Shown: positions 15,705 through 23,597 of the stretch, in pieces
Layout of the letters: every line of letters starts with the position of its first letter
How positions within the stretch are numbered: position 1 is the first letter of the stretch
Assembly (NCBI GenBank): GCA_964432485.1
Contig: CAYSNP010000020.1
Span: forward strand, 1-32,226
Length of the DNA stretch: 32,226 bases
Source: CAYSNP01 sp964432485
GTDB lineage: Bacteria; Bacillota; Clostridia; Christensenellales; DTU072
Reading direction: 5' to 3'
Notes under the pieces: model-generated
The model's input: the letters and a program-made list of their open reading frames with translations, nothing else
The model's database searches: none
What the model was told of the DNA's origin: nothing
Position numbers and translations under genes: made by a program

Positions 15705-16730
15705 ATGGCAGAAAAGAAAAGTGTTACAGGTACCACTTGGAACTGTTATGACGCAAATACAATGAGTGCCAAAGAAATTTATGGCCGTGTTCTTAGGCAA
15801 TTGGCAGAGGATAACCCTAAGATTGTAGGAGTTACTGCAGACCTGGAAAAGTCAACTAATATAGGTATATTTGGCAAAGCCTTTCCCGATAGGATGTTTA
15901 ATGTAGGCATTGCGGAACAAAACCTCTTTGGCGTAGCCGCAGGGCTGGCAAAATCAGGGCTTATCCCTTTTGCTTCTACTTTTGCAGTATTTGCAAGTAT
16001 GAGGGCGGCAGAGCAAGTGCGCTCGGATATATGTTATCAAAAGCTGCCTGTTAAAATTATTGCCACCCATGCGGGCATATCTTTTGGGCAAGCAGGCACT
16101 ACCCACCATTGTACAGAGGACCTTGCTATTATGCGTTCCTTTGCCAATATGACTGTTATTGTTCCTGCTGACGGTGCGGAAACAGGCAGAGCGGTGGAGG
16201 CTTGTTTGGATATAGACGGGCCTGTATATATCAGGGTTGGGCGCGGTTTTGAGCCGCCTTATCATAAAGACCAGGATTTTGAGTTTACAATAGGCAAGGG
16301 TGAGTTGGTAAGAGAGGGCAGCGATGCCACCATAATTACTTGCGGCATAGGTGTACTGCAGTCCGCTGTTGCCAGCGATGAGCTAAAACGCATGGACGGG
16401 CTTTCTGTAAGGGTCATTAATATGCATACCATTAAGCCTATAGATAAGGAAATTATTTTAGATGCTGTTAAGAGTACAAGGCGTATAATTACTTTAGAAG
16501 AGCACAATGTTATAGGCGGGCTTGGCGATGCTGTTGCTTCTGTTATTGCAGAAAGTGGCAAAGGATGTGCCTTTACAAAACTTGGTTTGCAAGACGAGTA
16601 CAGCCTTGTAGGTTATCCCGAAGACCTTTATTCTCATTACAAAATGGACACCAGCGGTATAGTTGACAGCGTGCGTGAAATAATGGGCAGGGAGTTTGAA
16701 GCAGACGAAGATTGGGCTGACGAAGTCTAG
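15705..16730 (+). CDS. transketolase, C-terminal (pyrimidine-binding) subunit
   Basis: This is the second half of the split transketolase, 341 residues. It contains the catalytic Glu71 in GIAEQN, which activates TPP's pyrimidine ring, then FASTFAVFASMRAAEQVR and the THAGISFGQAGTTHH loop (121-135), and a C-terminal transketolase domain (EEHNVIGGLG). AAAGGAGG lies ahead of the ATG. Split forms are frequent in Firmicutes and archaea. The similarity to the 1-deoxyxylulose synthase family is expected, but the separate subunits favour transketolase. Confidence 0.93.
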   Translation: MAEKKSVTGTTWNCYDANTMSAKEIYGRVLRQLAEDNPKIVGVTADLEKSTNIGIFGKAFPDRMFNVGIAEQNLFGVAAGLAKSGLIPFASTFAVFASMRAAEQVRSDICYQKLPVKIIATHAGISFGQAGTTHHCTEDLAIMRSFANMTVIVPADGAETGRAVEACLDIDGPVYIRVGRGFEPPYHKDQDFEFTIGKGELVREGSDATIITCGIGVLQSAVASDELKRMDGLSVRVINMHTIKPIDKEIILDAVKSTRRIITLEEHNVIGGLGDAVASVIAESGKGCAFTKLGLQDEYSLVGYPEDLYSHYKMDTSGIVDSVREIMGREFEADEDWADEV

Positions 16731-16745
16731 GCGGAGGGAGGTAAA

Positions 16746-17558
16746 ATGAAAGCAACCGAACAAGAAATTTTGACCGCCAAACTATTCTTTAACGCAGCTT
16801 TCCCTGTAATGAGGGTGGTGCTTAAAGATAGTCCTAAAATGGCAAAAACTTGGGCTAATGTCACAGCTATTGTGCAATTCATCGGTTATGATGATTCCGG
16901 CAACTTAGCTTGCTACCTTGATTTCAAAGACGGAGATGTTACGGTAGTGCAAGGCATGTACGAAGGCAAACCTGATCTTACCCTTACTTTTAATACCGTT
17001 TCTAAAATGGTTAAGATGTTCAAAGGTAGCAAAACTGCCTTGCCTGACTTTTCCAGTCTTGGCAAAGGGCTGGTGACTAAGCCAAAACTGCTGCTTAACA
17101 CCATTTTGCTGTTGTTGCAGCTTATGCTAATGATGCCTACTGTTGACCCCACAGATGAGCTAAAGAAGTATCTAAAAGTAAAAATGTCGCTTTATATGAT
17201 TACTACCGCTCTTTCTACCGCTAATAAGCTGGGCTGGGAGGGCATATCCTCTTGGACTAATCAGCCTGACAGAATATATCAATTTTCTGTCGGCGATATT
17301 GACAATCCGCAGGTAGCTTGCTATCTGAGAGTTAAAGGCGGCAATAGCAAGGCAGGCAGAGGTATATACGAAAGGAAAGCACCTTTTGCGCATTTTCATT
17401 TCTTTAGTATAGACGGTGCACTTAATGTACTGCTAAAAAAGAGAGATTTTGTCGGAAGCGTAGAAGCAGGCGATGTTGAAATAATCGGCGCACCTGAATA
17501 TGCAGCTCAACTCAATGATATTATGGCTGTATTGCAAGACCTTTTAACTAAACTTTAA
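16746..17558 (+). CDS. tandem SCP2-like (sterol carrier fold) protein, unknown function
   Basis: This 270-residue protein has no signal peptide and has two related halves. ACYL..K.G......G.YE.K begins at residue 55 and again at 191, which points to an internal duplication of an SCP2-like lipid-binding domain. The middle has a strongly hydrophobic stretch (LLLNTILLLLQLMLMM, 115-130) that could line a pocket or touch membrane. It follows the transketolase genes by 15 bases with its own GGGAGG, so it is co-expressed with them; a link to sugar metabolism is not obvious. The family call rests on pattern recognition only. Confidence 0.55.
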   Translation: MKATEQEILTAKLFFNAAFPVMRVVLKDSPKMAKTWANVTAIVQFIGYDDSGNLACYLDFKDGDVTVVQGMYEGKPDLTLTFNTVSKMVKMFKGSKTALPDFSSLGKGLVTKPKLLLNTILLLLQLMLMMPTVDPTDELKKYLKVKMSLYMITTALSTANKLGWEGISSWTNQPDRIYQFSVGDIDNPQVACYLRVKGGNSKAGRGIYERKAPFAHFHFFSIDGALNVLLKKRDFVGSVEAGDVEIIGAPEYAAQLNDIMAVLQDLLTKL

Positions 17559-17583
17559 GAAGTAAAATATAAAATATAAGACT

Positions 17584-17622
17584 AAAAACTCCTGCTCTTA
17601 GAGCTTTGTGCAGGAGTTTTTT
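17584..17622 (+). terminator. strong intrinsic terminator of the transketolase operon
   Basis: AAAAACTCCTGC (17584-17595) pairs perfectly with GCAGGAGTTTTTT (17610-17622) around a 14-nt loop. The T-run and opposing A-run would let it work in both directions. Confidence 0.9.
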
Positions 17623-17648
17623 GTACTCTTAGCAAAGCACTTGTTTTA

Positions 17649-17677
17649 TTGACTAAAAGCTATGATTTTGCTATAAT
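17649..17677 (+). promoter_or_regulatory. promoter of the manA-ROK-radical SAM operon
   Basis: TTGACT (17649-17654) and TATAAT (17672-17677) are 17 bp apart, with TGC giving an extended -10. This is a strong sigma-A promoter about 40 bases upstream of manA. Confidence 0.8.
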
Positions 17678-17680
17678 TGA

Positions 17681-17699
17681 AACAATTCTATAAATTGTT
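17681..17699 (+). promoter_or_regulatory. inverted repeat at the manA transcription start, possible operator
   Basis: AACAATT (17681-17687) and AATTGTT (17693-17699) are a perfect 7-bp inverted repeat around CTATA. It sits over the expected start site of the promoter just upstream, a classic position for a repressor site. No regulator gene is adjacent; the AT-rich context allows chance. Confidence 0.4.
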
Positions 17700-17719
17700 G
17701 TTTGAAAAAAGGATAAAAT

Positions 17720-18664
17720 ATGCAAAAATATCCGCTAAAGTTGCAAGGATACACCGCCGATTATATTTGGGGCGGGCAAAAACTTGCAAAAAATTGGGGC
17801 AAACAAGGTGAGCAAATTGCAGAAAGTTGGGAGCTTAGCCTTTATCCTGAAAGAGAAAGTGTAATATTAAACGGAACGCTGGCAGGACTGAACTTAGCAG
17901 AGCTGATGCAAAAAGAGCCCGCTTGGTTTGGCAAAGCGGCACACTATCAGCCTTTTCCTTTACTTGTTAAGTTAATTGATGCCGCCAAAGACCTTTCCAT
18001 TCAAGTGCACCCTAGCGACGAATATGCGGCAAAGGTGGAAGGGGGCTATGGCAAAAGCGAAATGTGGTATGTGGCAGAAGCAGAGCCAGACGCTTCTATT
18101 TATTTTGGGCTAAAACAAGACATGGATAAGCCCGCATTTTTGCGCAGCATAAAAGAAGGCAAGCTGGAGCAATTGCTTAATAAAGTAAAAATAAAAGAGG
18201 GCGATTGTGTCTTTATCGGTAGCGGAACGCTGCATGCCATTAATGCAGGTGCTACTATTATTGAAACCCAGCAAAATAGCAATCTTACTTATAGAGTATA
18301 TGATTATAACCGTAAAGACCAATTTGGCAATTTGAGAGAGCTGCATATACAAAAGGCTCTTGAGGTATCCAAACTAAATGTAACGGATACCCAAACAATC
18401 AAAAATTATCAAGATATAGAAAAAAATAAATTGATTTATTTAGGGGGCTGCCGCTATTTTGCATCCTATATTGTACATTTGCAAGGCGAGCTATTGCTGG
18501 GCGCAAAGGATAGCTTTGTAGCCTTTACTGTAATAAGCGGCAGCGGAAAAGTGGCAGGAGAAGAGTTGGGCAAAGGGGATACTTACTTGCTGCCTTGCGG
18601 ATTCAATGCGCCTGTGTGCGCTAAGGATGCCCGATTGATAATTACTAAACTTGGAGAAGATTGA
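17720..18664 (+). CDS. manA: mannose-6-phosphate isomerase, class I
   Basis: It interconverts mannose 6-phosphate and fructose 6-phosphate. The 314 residues match the short Firmicute form. The zinc ligands are visible as Gln95 and His97 (IQVHPSDEY), Glu114 (KSEMWY) and His172 (GTLHAINAG), followed by the active-site region NLTYRVYDYNR. It is followed with no gap by a ROK sugar kinase, so the pair would feed free hexoses into glycolysis. AAGGAT precedes the ATG. Confidence 0.93.
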   Translation: MQKYPLKLQGYTADYIWGGQKLAKNWGKQGEQIAESWELSLYPERESVILNGTLAGLNLAELMQKEPAWFGKAAHYQPFPLLVKLIDAAKDLSIQVHPSDEYAAKVEGGYGKSEMWYVAEAEPDASIYFGLKQDMDKPAFLRSIKEGKLEQLLNKVKIKEGDCVFIGSGTLHAINAGATIIETQQNSNLTYRVYDYNRKDQFGNLRELHIQKALEVSKLNVTDTQTIKNYQDIEKNKLIYLGGCRYFASYIVHLQGELLLGAKDSFVAFTVISGSGKVAGEELGKGDTYLLPCGFNAPVCAKDARLIITKLGED

Positions 18665-18665
18665 A

Positions 18666-19625
18666 ATGCAAAAATATTACTTAGGTATAGATGTAGGCGG
18701 CACTAATATCAAAGCCGGCATTGTGGACAGAGAAGGCAATATAATATATAAAAATAGTTGCAGAACCCTGGCAGAAAAAGGGAGCGAGGCAATAATTGCA
18801 GATATTGTTGCCATTGCAAAATCTTTAATTTTTGGCAATGGGCTAAGCTATGAGGATATTGGAGCGGTGGGCATGGGCATACCGGGCAGCATTTACTCGG
18901 ATGCGGGGCTGGTGATAGACAGCTATAATATAGGATTTAGCATGGTGCCTATTGTAGAGCTTTTTACTAAAGAAGTTCCCCTTTCTACAGTTATTGACAA
19001 TGATGCCAATGCGGCGGCACTTGGCGAGGCAGTCTTTGCCAACAAAGAGGGCTACAAGTATATTGTACTTATCACTTTGGGTACAGGAGTAGGCGGCGGT
19101 GTAGTTATAGACGGCAAGATATATTCCGGCAATAAAGGAGTGGGTGCAGAAGTGGGGCATATGTGCGTTATGATGGATGGCAGAGTTTGCAATTGCGGCA
19201 ATATCGGCTGCTGGGAGCAATATGCTTCTGCTACTGCATTAATTGCAGACACCAAAGCAAAAATAGCACAATGTCCTGATAGCTTGTTGGCAAAAATAGC
19301 AGAAAATGAAAAAAAAGTTACCGCACGCACCGCATTTGAGGCAAGGCGTGCAGGCGATAAGGCAGGAGCTGAGGTTATAGAGGATTATGTTAAGTATGTA
19401 GGTACAGGACTGGGCAATCTTGCCAATATTTTTCGGCCTGAAGTCATACTTATAGGGGGCGGCGTAAGCAACGAAGGCGAGTATTTTATAGATATGTTAC
19501 AAGAGTATACCAATCAATGCCTATATTCTGCAAAAGCGGCGGCTGTAAAGGTTAAAAGGGCAAAGCTGCTTAATGATGCGGGGATACTTGGCGCAGCGGC
19601 ATTGGCAATAGAATGTAAAAAGTAA
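18666..19625 (+). CDS. ROK-family sugar kinase, probable glucokinase
   Basis: The N-terminal ATP site YYLGIDVGGTNIKAG starts at residue 4, the catalytic region is IDNDANAAALGEA, and the zinc-binding ROK motif CNCGNIGCWE follows GHM. There is no N-terminal helix-turn-helix, so it is an enzyme and not a ROK repressor. It probably phosphorylates glucose or a related hexose. I prefer ATG at 18666 (GGAG at 18653) over the in-frame TTG at 18651, which lies inside manA. The stop shares one base with the next gene's ATG. Confidence 0.9.
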   Translation: MQKYYLGIDVGGTNIKAGIVDREGNIIYKNSCRTLAEKGSEAIIADIVAIAKSLIFGNGLSYEDIGAVGMGIPGSIYSDAGLVIDSYNIGFSMVPIVELFTKEVPLSTVIDNDANAAALGEAVFANKEGYKYIVLITLGTGVGGGVVIDGKIYSGNKGVGAEVGHMCVMMDGRVCNCGNIGCWEQYASATALIADTKAKIAQCPDSLLAKIAENEKKVTARTAFEARRAGDKAGAEVIEDYVKYVGTGLGNLANIFRPEVILIGGGVSNEGEYFIDMLQEYTNQCLYSAKAAAVKVKRAKLLNDAGILGAAALAIECKK

Positions 19626-21400
19626 TGAATCAGCAAAAACTACAAGAAATCTTACTAAAAGTAGAAAAACCTGCTCGCTATATCGGAGGAGAATATAACA
19701 CCCCGCCCATGCACAAAGGCGAATCAGTTAGGGCGGCTATATGCTTTGCCGATATATATGAGATTGCTATGAGCAATTTGGGTATACAAATACTGTATGA
19801 TATCCTAAACTCTCATCCAAATATAGTATGCGAACGATGTTTTACGCCTTGGCCTGATTTTGCAAAGGAGTTGCAAAAGGGCAATATTCCTTTATTTAGT
19901 TTAGAAACCCGTACACCTCTTGCACAATTTGACCTTTTGGGATTTTCTTGCCAATATGAGCTGTCTTTTACCAATGTGCTATTTATGCTGGATTTGGCGG
20001 GCATTCCTTTTTATGCTAAGGATAGAGATGAGCGGTTTCCTCTTATTATTGCAGGCGGTCCTTGTATGGCTAATCCTGAGCCGATTGCAGATTTCTTTGA
20101 CCTTATTGTGATTGGCGACGGAGAGGAAGCATTTTTAAAAATTGCGCTTTTGGCAGAGCAGTATAAGGGCAACAGGCAAGCATTGCTTGAAAAAGCCAGT
20201 GAAATACAAGGGGTTTATGTGCCTTCTTTATGTACATTCGAAAATGGTGTATGCGTTACATCGGTAAAAAAAGCGGTTGTTGCCGACTTAAACAGCGCAC
20301 CTTATCCCAAGAAGCCGCTTGTGCCTAATATTCAGGTAGTGCATGACAGGTTGATGTTGGAATTGTTTAGAGGCTGTTGGGCAGGGTGCAGGTTCTGCCA
20401 AGCAGGGTTTTACTACCGCCCTATAAGGTGCAGAGAACAAGGCAAGCTAATAGATATGGCACAAGTGCTTATAGCCAATACGGGCAGAGAGGAGCTGGGG
20501 TTGTCCAGCCTTTCCTCAGGAGATTATCCTAATATTGAGGAGTTAGTAAAAAGCATAACAGAACTTGCAGAGCCTCAAAGGGTTAAGGTGCAGTTGCCCT
20601 CTTTGCGATTGGATAGTTTTGATATAGAGCTTACCAAAGGCGCAAGGCTGTCCGGCTTGACTTTTGCACCCGAAGCAGGTACACAGCGATTAAGAGATGT
20701 AATAAATAAGAATATAACTGATCAAGATATAAAAAAGACTATGACAGCGGCATTTAGTCAAGGTTATCAAACAATTAAGCTGTATTTTATGTTGGGCTTG
20801 CCTACGGAAAGCTATCAAGATATAGACGGTATTGCAGATATGGTATCACTTATTAGAGAGCTATATATAGAAAAAAGGAAGGATAAAAGGATAAAAATCA
20901 ATGTATCCGCCAATATATTTATCCCTAAACCGTTTACACCTTTTCAATGGGTGTCTCAAATAGATAAAAAGGAAGCACTTAACAGATGTCTTTATCTTAA
21001 AGAAAAGCTGCGACCTATTGCCGGAGTGAGATTTAGTTACAGCGACAACCGTGTTGCCGAGTTGGAAGCGGTTATGGCAAGAGGAGACAGAGCACTTGCC
21101 AAAGTAATATTGGCAGCATATCGGAACGGTTGCGTTTTTGACGGCTGGAGCGAGCATTTTAATGCCAAAGGGTGGGAGCAGGCATTTAGCGAAACAGGCA
21201 TAAAAATAGAGGATTATATAAGAGAAAGGACGACAGACGAGCTATTGTTCTGGGATTTTATAGATATTGGGGTAAGTAAGAAATATCTTGCAAAAGAATA
21301 TAAAAGAGCATTGCTGGGGCAAACTACCCCGTCTTGTAAATATAAATGTATTGGGTGCGGAGCGGACAAGTTAGCGCCTTGCCAGGGTATAAGCGCATGA
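19625..21400 (+). CDS. B12-binding-domain type radical SAM protein (TIGR03960-like)
   Basis: A 591-residue radical SAM enzyme of the group that precedes RNase G in many clostridia. The [4Fe-4S] cysteines are Cys251, 255 and 258 (C-x3-C-x2-C), and the domain ends with LSGLTFAPEAGTQRLR and YFMLGLPTE. About 240 residues precede the motif and include a B12-domain-like fold (GFSCQYELSFTN, AGGPCMANPEP, DGEEAF). A C-terminal Cys-rich segment (CKYKCIGCGADKLAPC) could bind a further metal. The substrate is not established. It overlaps the downstream DUF2344 gene by ATGA, as its family usually does. Confidence 0.88.
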   Translation: MNQQKLQEILLKVEKPARYIGGEYNTPPMHKGESVRAAICFADIYEIAMSNLGIQILYDILNSHPNIVCERCFTPWPDFAKELQKGNIPLFSLETRTPLAQFDLLGFSCQYELSFTNVLFMLDLAGIPFYAKDRDERFPLIIAGGPCMANPEPIADFFDLIVIGDGEEAFLKIALLAEQYKGNRQALLEKASEIQGVYVPSLCTFENGVCVTSVKKAVVADLNSAPYPKKPLVPNIQVVHDRLMLELFRGCWAGCRFCQAGFYYRPIRCREQGKLIDMAQVLIANTGREELGLSSLSSGDYPNIEELVKSITELAEPQRVKVQLPSLRLDSFDIELTKGARLSGLTFAPEAGTQRLRDVINKNITDQDIKKTMTAAFSQGYQTIKLYFMLGLPTESYQDIDGIADMVSLIRELYIEKRKDKRIKINVSANIFIPKPFTPFQWVSQIDKKEALNRCLYLKEKLRPIAGVRFSYSDNRVAELEAVMARGDRALAKVILAAYRNGCVFDGWSEHFNAKGWEQAFSETGIKIEDYIRERTTDELLFWDFIDIGVSKKYLAKEYKRALLGQTTPSCKYKCIGCGADKLAPCQGISA

Positions 21401-22056
21401 TTTGCGCTAAGTTTACCAAATGCGGCAATGCCAAATATATTTCGCATATTGATATGCTAAAGACAATTGTTTGCACTTTGCGCAGAGCAGGTATAAGGAT
21501 AAAATATTCGCAAGGTTACAATCCTTATCCGCTGTTAAAGTTCAATGCACCATTGCCTTTAGGGCTAGCCAGCATAGCAGAATATTTTACACTAGAGCTG
21601 GCGGAAGCAATTGATGCAAAAGATTTTTTGCTTGCTTTTAATAAAGTAAGCGTAGAGGGTATAAAATTGTTGTTTGCAAAAAAATGCAATAAGAATCCTA
21701 ATTTTGCAGGACGCATTGTGGCAAGTGATTATATAGTAGAAGCAAGCACGCCTTTACCTTGTAAGATAGAACAGTTGGCGCAAACTGACTGTATTATAGA
21801 ATATATCCAAAAAGGAGTTAGGGTACAAGAAGAGATATCTGCTAAGATACTCAGCTTAAAAGTAGATGGCACTAGGCTGGTTGCCAGGCTTGCAACAGGG
21901 AGCGAGAATCTGCGATTGGATAGGTTGCTTACAAAGGTTAATTTAGATTTTGATGTGTGTCTGGGATTGGAGAGCGCTAGCAGAATAAGTCAATATGTGC
22001 AAGGCGAAAAAGGATTGCTCAATGTTGACGAGTATCTCAAGGAGTTAGAGTTATGA
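21397..22056 (+). CDS. DUF2344 / radical SAM-linked protein (TIGR03936-like)
   Basis: This 219-residue protein opens with MICAKFTKCGNAKYISHIDM and carries RIKYSQGYNPYP and FNAPLPLG, hallmarks of the small protein always found with or fused to the preceding radical SAM enzyme. Its role is unknown; it may present a substrate, perhaps RNA or ribosome related given the neighbours. I use ATG at 21397, which overlaps the radical SAM stop, and not the open frame from 21346, which would add 17 residues inside the upstream gene. It overlaps rng by ATGA. Confidence 0.87.
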   Translation: MICAKFTKCGNAKYISHIDMLKTIVCTLRRAGIRIKYSQGYNPYPLLKFNAPLPLGLASIAEYFTLELAEAIDAKDFLLAFNKVSVEGIKLLFAKKCNKNPNFAGRIVASDYIVEASTPLPCKIEQLAQTDCIIEYIQKGVRVQEEISAKILSLKVDGTRLVARLATGSENLRLDRLLTKVNLDFDVCLGLESASRISQYVQGEKGLLNVDEYLKELEL

Positions 22057-23540
22057 AGACAATATTCATTGATTACAGCAGGCTGGTTACCAGTATGATG
22101 ATACTGGAAAATGGCGTTTTGGATAACCTATTCTTTAGTTTTAGTAGCCTAGAACGCAATATTGGCAATATATATTGCGCTAAGGTTGTTAATCTTTGTG
22201 ACGGATTGGGCTGCGTTTTTTTAGATATTGGCGGCAGAGCGGCATTTATGGAGTATAAGCCTGAAAGCTATAATTATGGCCTGCTGCGTACTGATATTGC
22301 CAAGCCTTTGCAAGTTGGGGATTTGGTATTGGTGCGCCTTTCAAAGGAAGCTGTGCAAGACAAGGTGGAAAAAGTCGCTTTGGATATGACCCTTGCGGGC
22401 AGGACTTTGGTGCTGATAGATGCAAAGCGGGAAATACTCTTTAGCAGTAAGCTGGAAAAGGATGAGCATATCCTGGCATTGGCGCAAGGGCTGGCAAGTG
22501 AAAAGGATGACAATGTGGGTTTTATTATACGCACACAAGCTAAAGGCTATCCCATTGATTATATATTAAATGAAGCTAAAGAGCTAACACGCCAATACTA
22601 TGAGGTAATTTCTAATTTTGCAGCACAAAAAACTCCGAGGGTGCTGTATTTCGAAGAAGATTTGGTAAAGGTCAAATTTAGAGATATTATTTGTAAAGAT
22701 GACAAAATAGAAGCAGTTTGGGTAAATAGTAAGAAGTATTATAACTATCTTAATGACCTGCAAGCTGTGGAATTGCCTAATTTGCAAGGGAAAGTCAATT
22801 TGTATCAAGGCGTGCGGACTATGTACACCAACTTTAACTTAGGAGAGCATATAAATACCGTTGCATACAATACCGTGCCGCTGAAAAATGGAGGCAATTT
22901 AATTATTGAAAAGACTAAAGCCCTTGTTACAATTGATGTAAATAGCGCACATTTTATATGCAGCAATATAGAGGAGACCGCTTACGAAACTAATAAAGCG
23001 GCGGCAGAAGAAATAGCTCGGCAAATTAGGTTAAGAGATTTATCGGGCATTATAATAGTAGATTTTATCGATATGAAGGAAGCAAAAAGCAAAGAAAAAC
23101 TGGTAGAACTGCTGGAAAAGTATACTGCGGATGATTTTTCTACTGTTAAGGTGCTGGGTATAACACAGTTGGGCTTATGCGAAATGACTCGTGAGCGGGT
23201 AAGATGCGGGATGGAGCGTATAGCTACCAAAAGTTGTCCATATTGTCAGGGGAGAGGGGATGTAGCAAGTGATTTGCTGGTAGCTTATATCATTAATTGC
23301 GCGCTTTGCGACTTAATTGATGAAACCAACGCTAAAGAGATAGGTATCCATATAAACGAAAACTTATTAGCGTATGTGCAAGAGGATAAATTCTTTCAAG
23401 ATTACTTTAAAACCTGTGTTTTTGGGGTAAATATTTATCTTATTGCAGAGCAGAATTGCAGGCACGACTACTATCGCTTTAACCTTTCTTTAAGCCTAGA
23501 GGAAAAGAAAAATGCTTGGCTTTGCTGTGGTAAGGCTTGA
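22053..23540 (+). CDS. rng: ribonuclease G/E family endoribonuclease
   Basis: This single-strand endonuclease for rRNA maturation and mRNA decay has 495 residues, the size of RNase G without RNase E's long tail. The S1 RNA-binding region is at about 35-115 (GNIYCAKVVNL, CVFLDIGGRAAFM). The metal-binding acidic motifs are VTIDVNSAHF and IIIVDFIDM, and the zinc-link is CPYCQGRG. DVNS is followed by Ala where many relatives have Gly, a minor change. It is the last gene of the manA operon, since a new promoter spans its stop. Confidence 0.93.
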   Translation: MKTIFIDYSRLVTSMMILENGVLDNLFFSFSSLERNIGNIYCAKVVNLCDGLGCVFLDIGGRAAFMEYKPESYNYGLLRTDIAKPLQVGDLVLVRLSKEAVQDKVEKVALDMTLAGRTLVLIDAKREILFSSKLEKDEHILALAQGLASEKDDNVGFIIRTQAKGYPIDYILNEAKELTRQYYEVISNFAAQKTPRVLYFEEDLVKVKFRDIICKDDKIEAVWVNSKKYYNYLNDLQAVELPNLQGKVNLYQGVRTMYTNFNLGEHINTVAYNTVPLKNGGNLIIEKTKALVTIDVNSAHFICSNIEETAYETNKAAAEEIARQIRLRDLSGIIIVDFIDMKEAKSKEKLVELLEKYTADDFSTVKVLGITQLGLCEMTRERVRCGMERIATKSCPYCQGRGDVASDLLVAYIINCALCDLIDETNAKEIGIHINENLLAYVQEDKFFQDYFKTCVFGVNIYLIAEQNCRHDYYRFNLSLSLEEKKNAWLCCGKA

Positions 23541-23565
23541 TTGTTTAGCTTAAAATAGATATAAT
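23537..23565 (+). promoter_or_regulatory. promoter of the glycosidase-like gene
   Basis: TTGATT (23537-23542) and TATAAT (23560-23565) are 17 bp apart. The -35 box overlaps the rng stop codon, so the following gene can be expressed independently. Confidence 0.6.
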
Positions 23566-23597
23566 AAACTAAATCCCTCTTTTGGAGGCAAATTAGG

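Noticed and set aside
18651..18665. TTG start for the ROK kinase
   Set aside because: It lies inside manA and overlaps the GGAG ribosome binding site that serves the ATG at 18666.
21346..21396. Earlier start for the DUF2344 protein
   Set aside because: The added residues do not resemble the family's N-terminus, and the ATG at 21397 overlaps the upstream stop in the usual coupled way.
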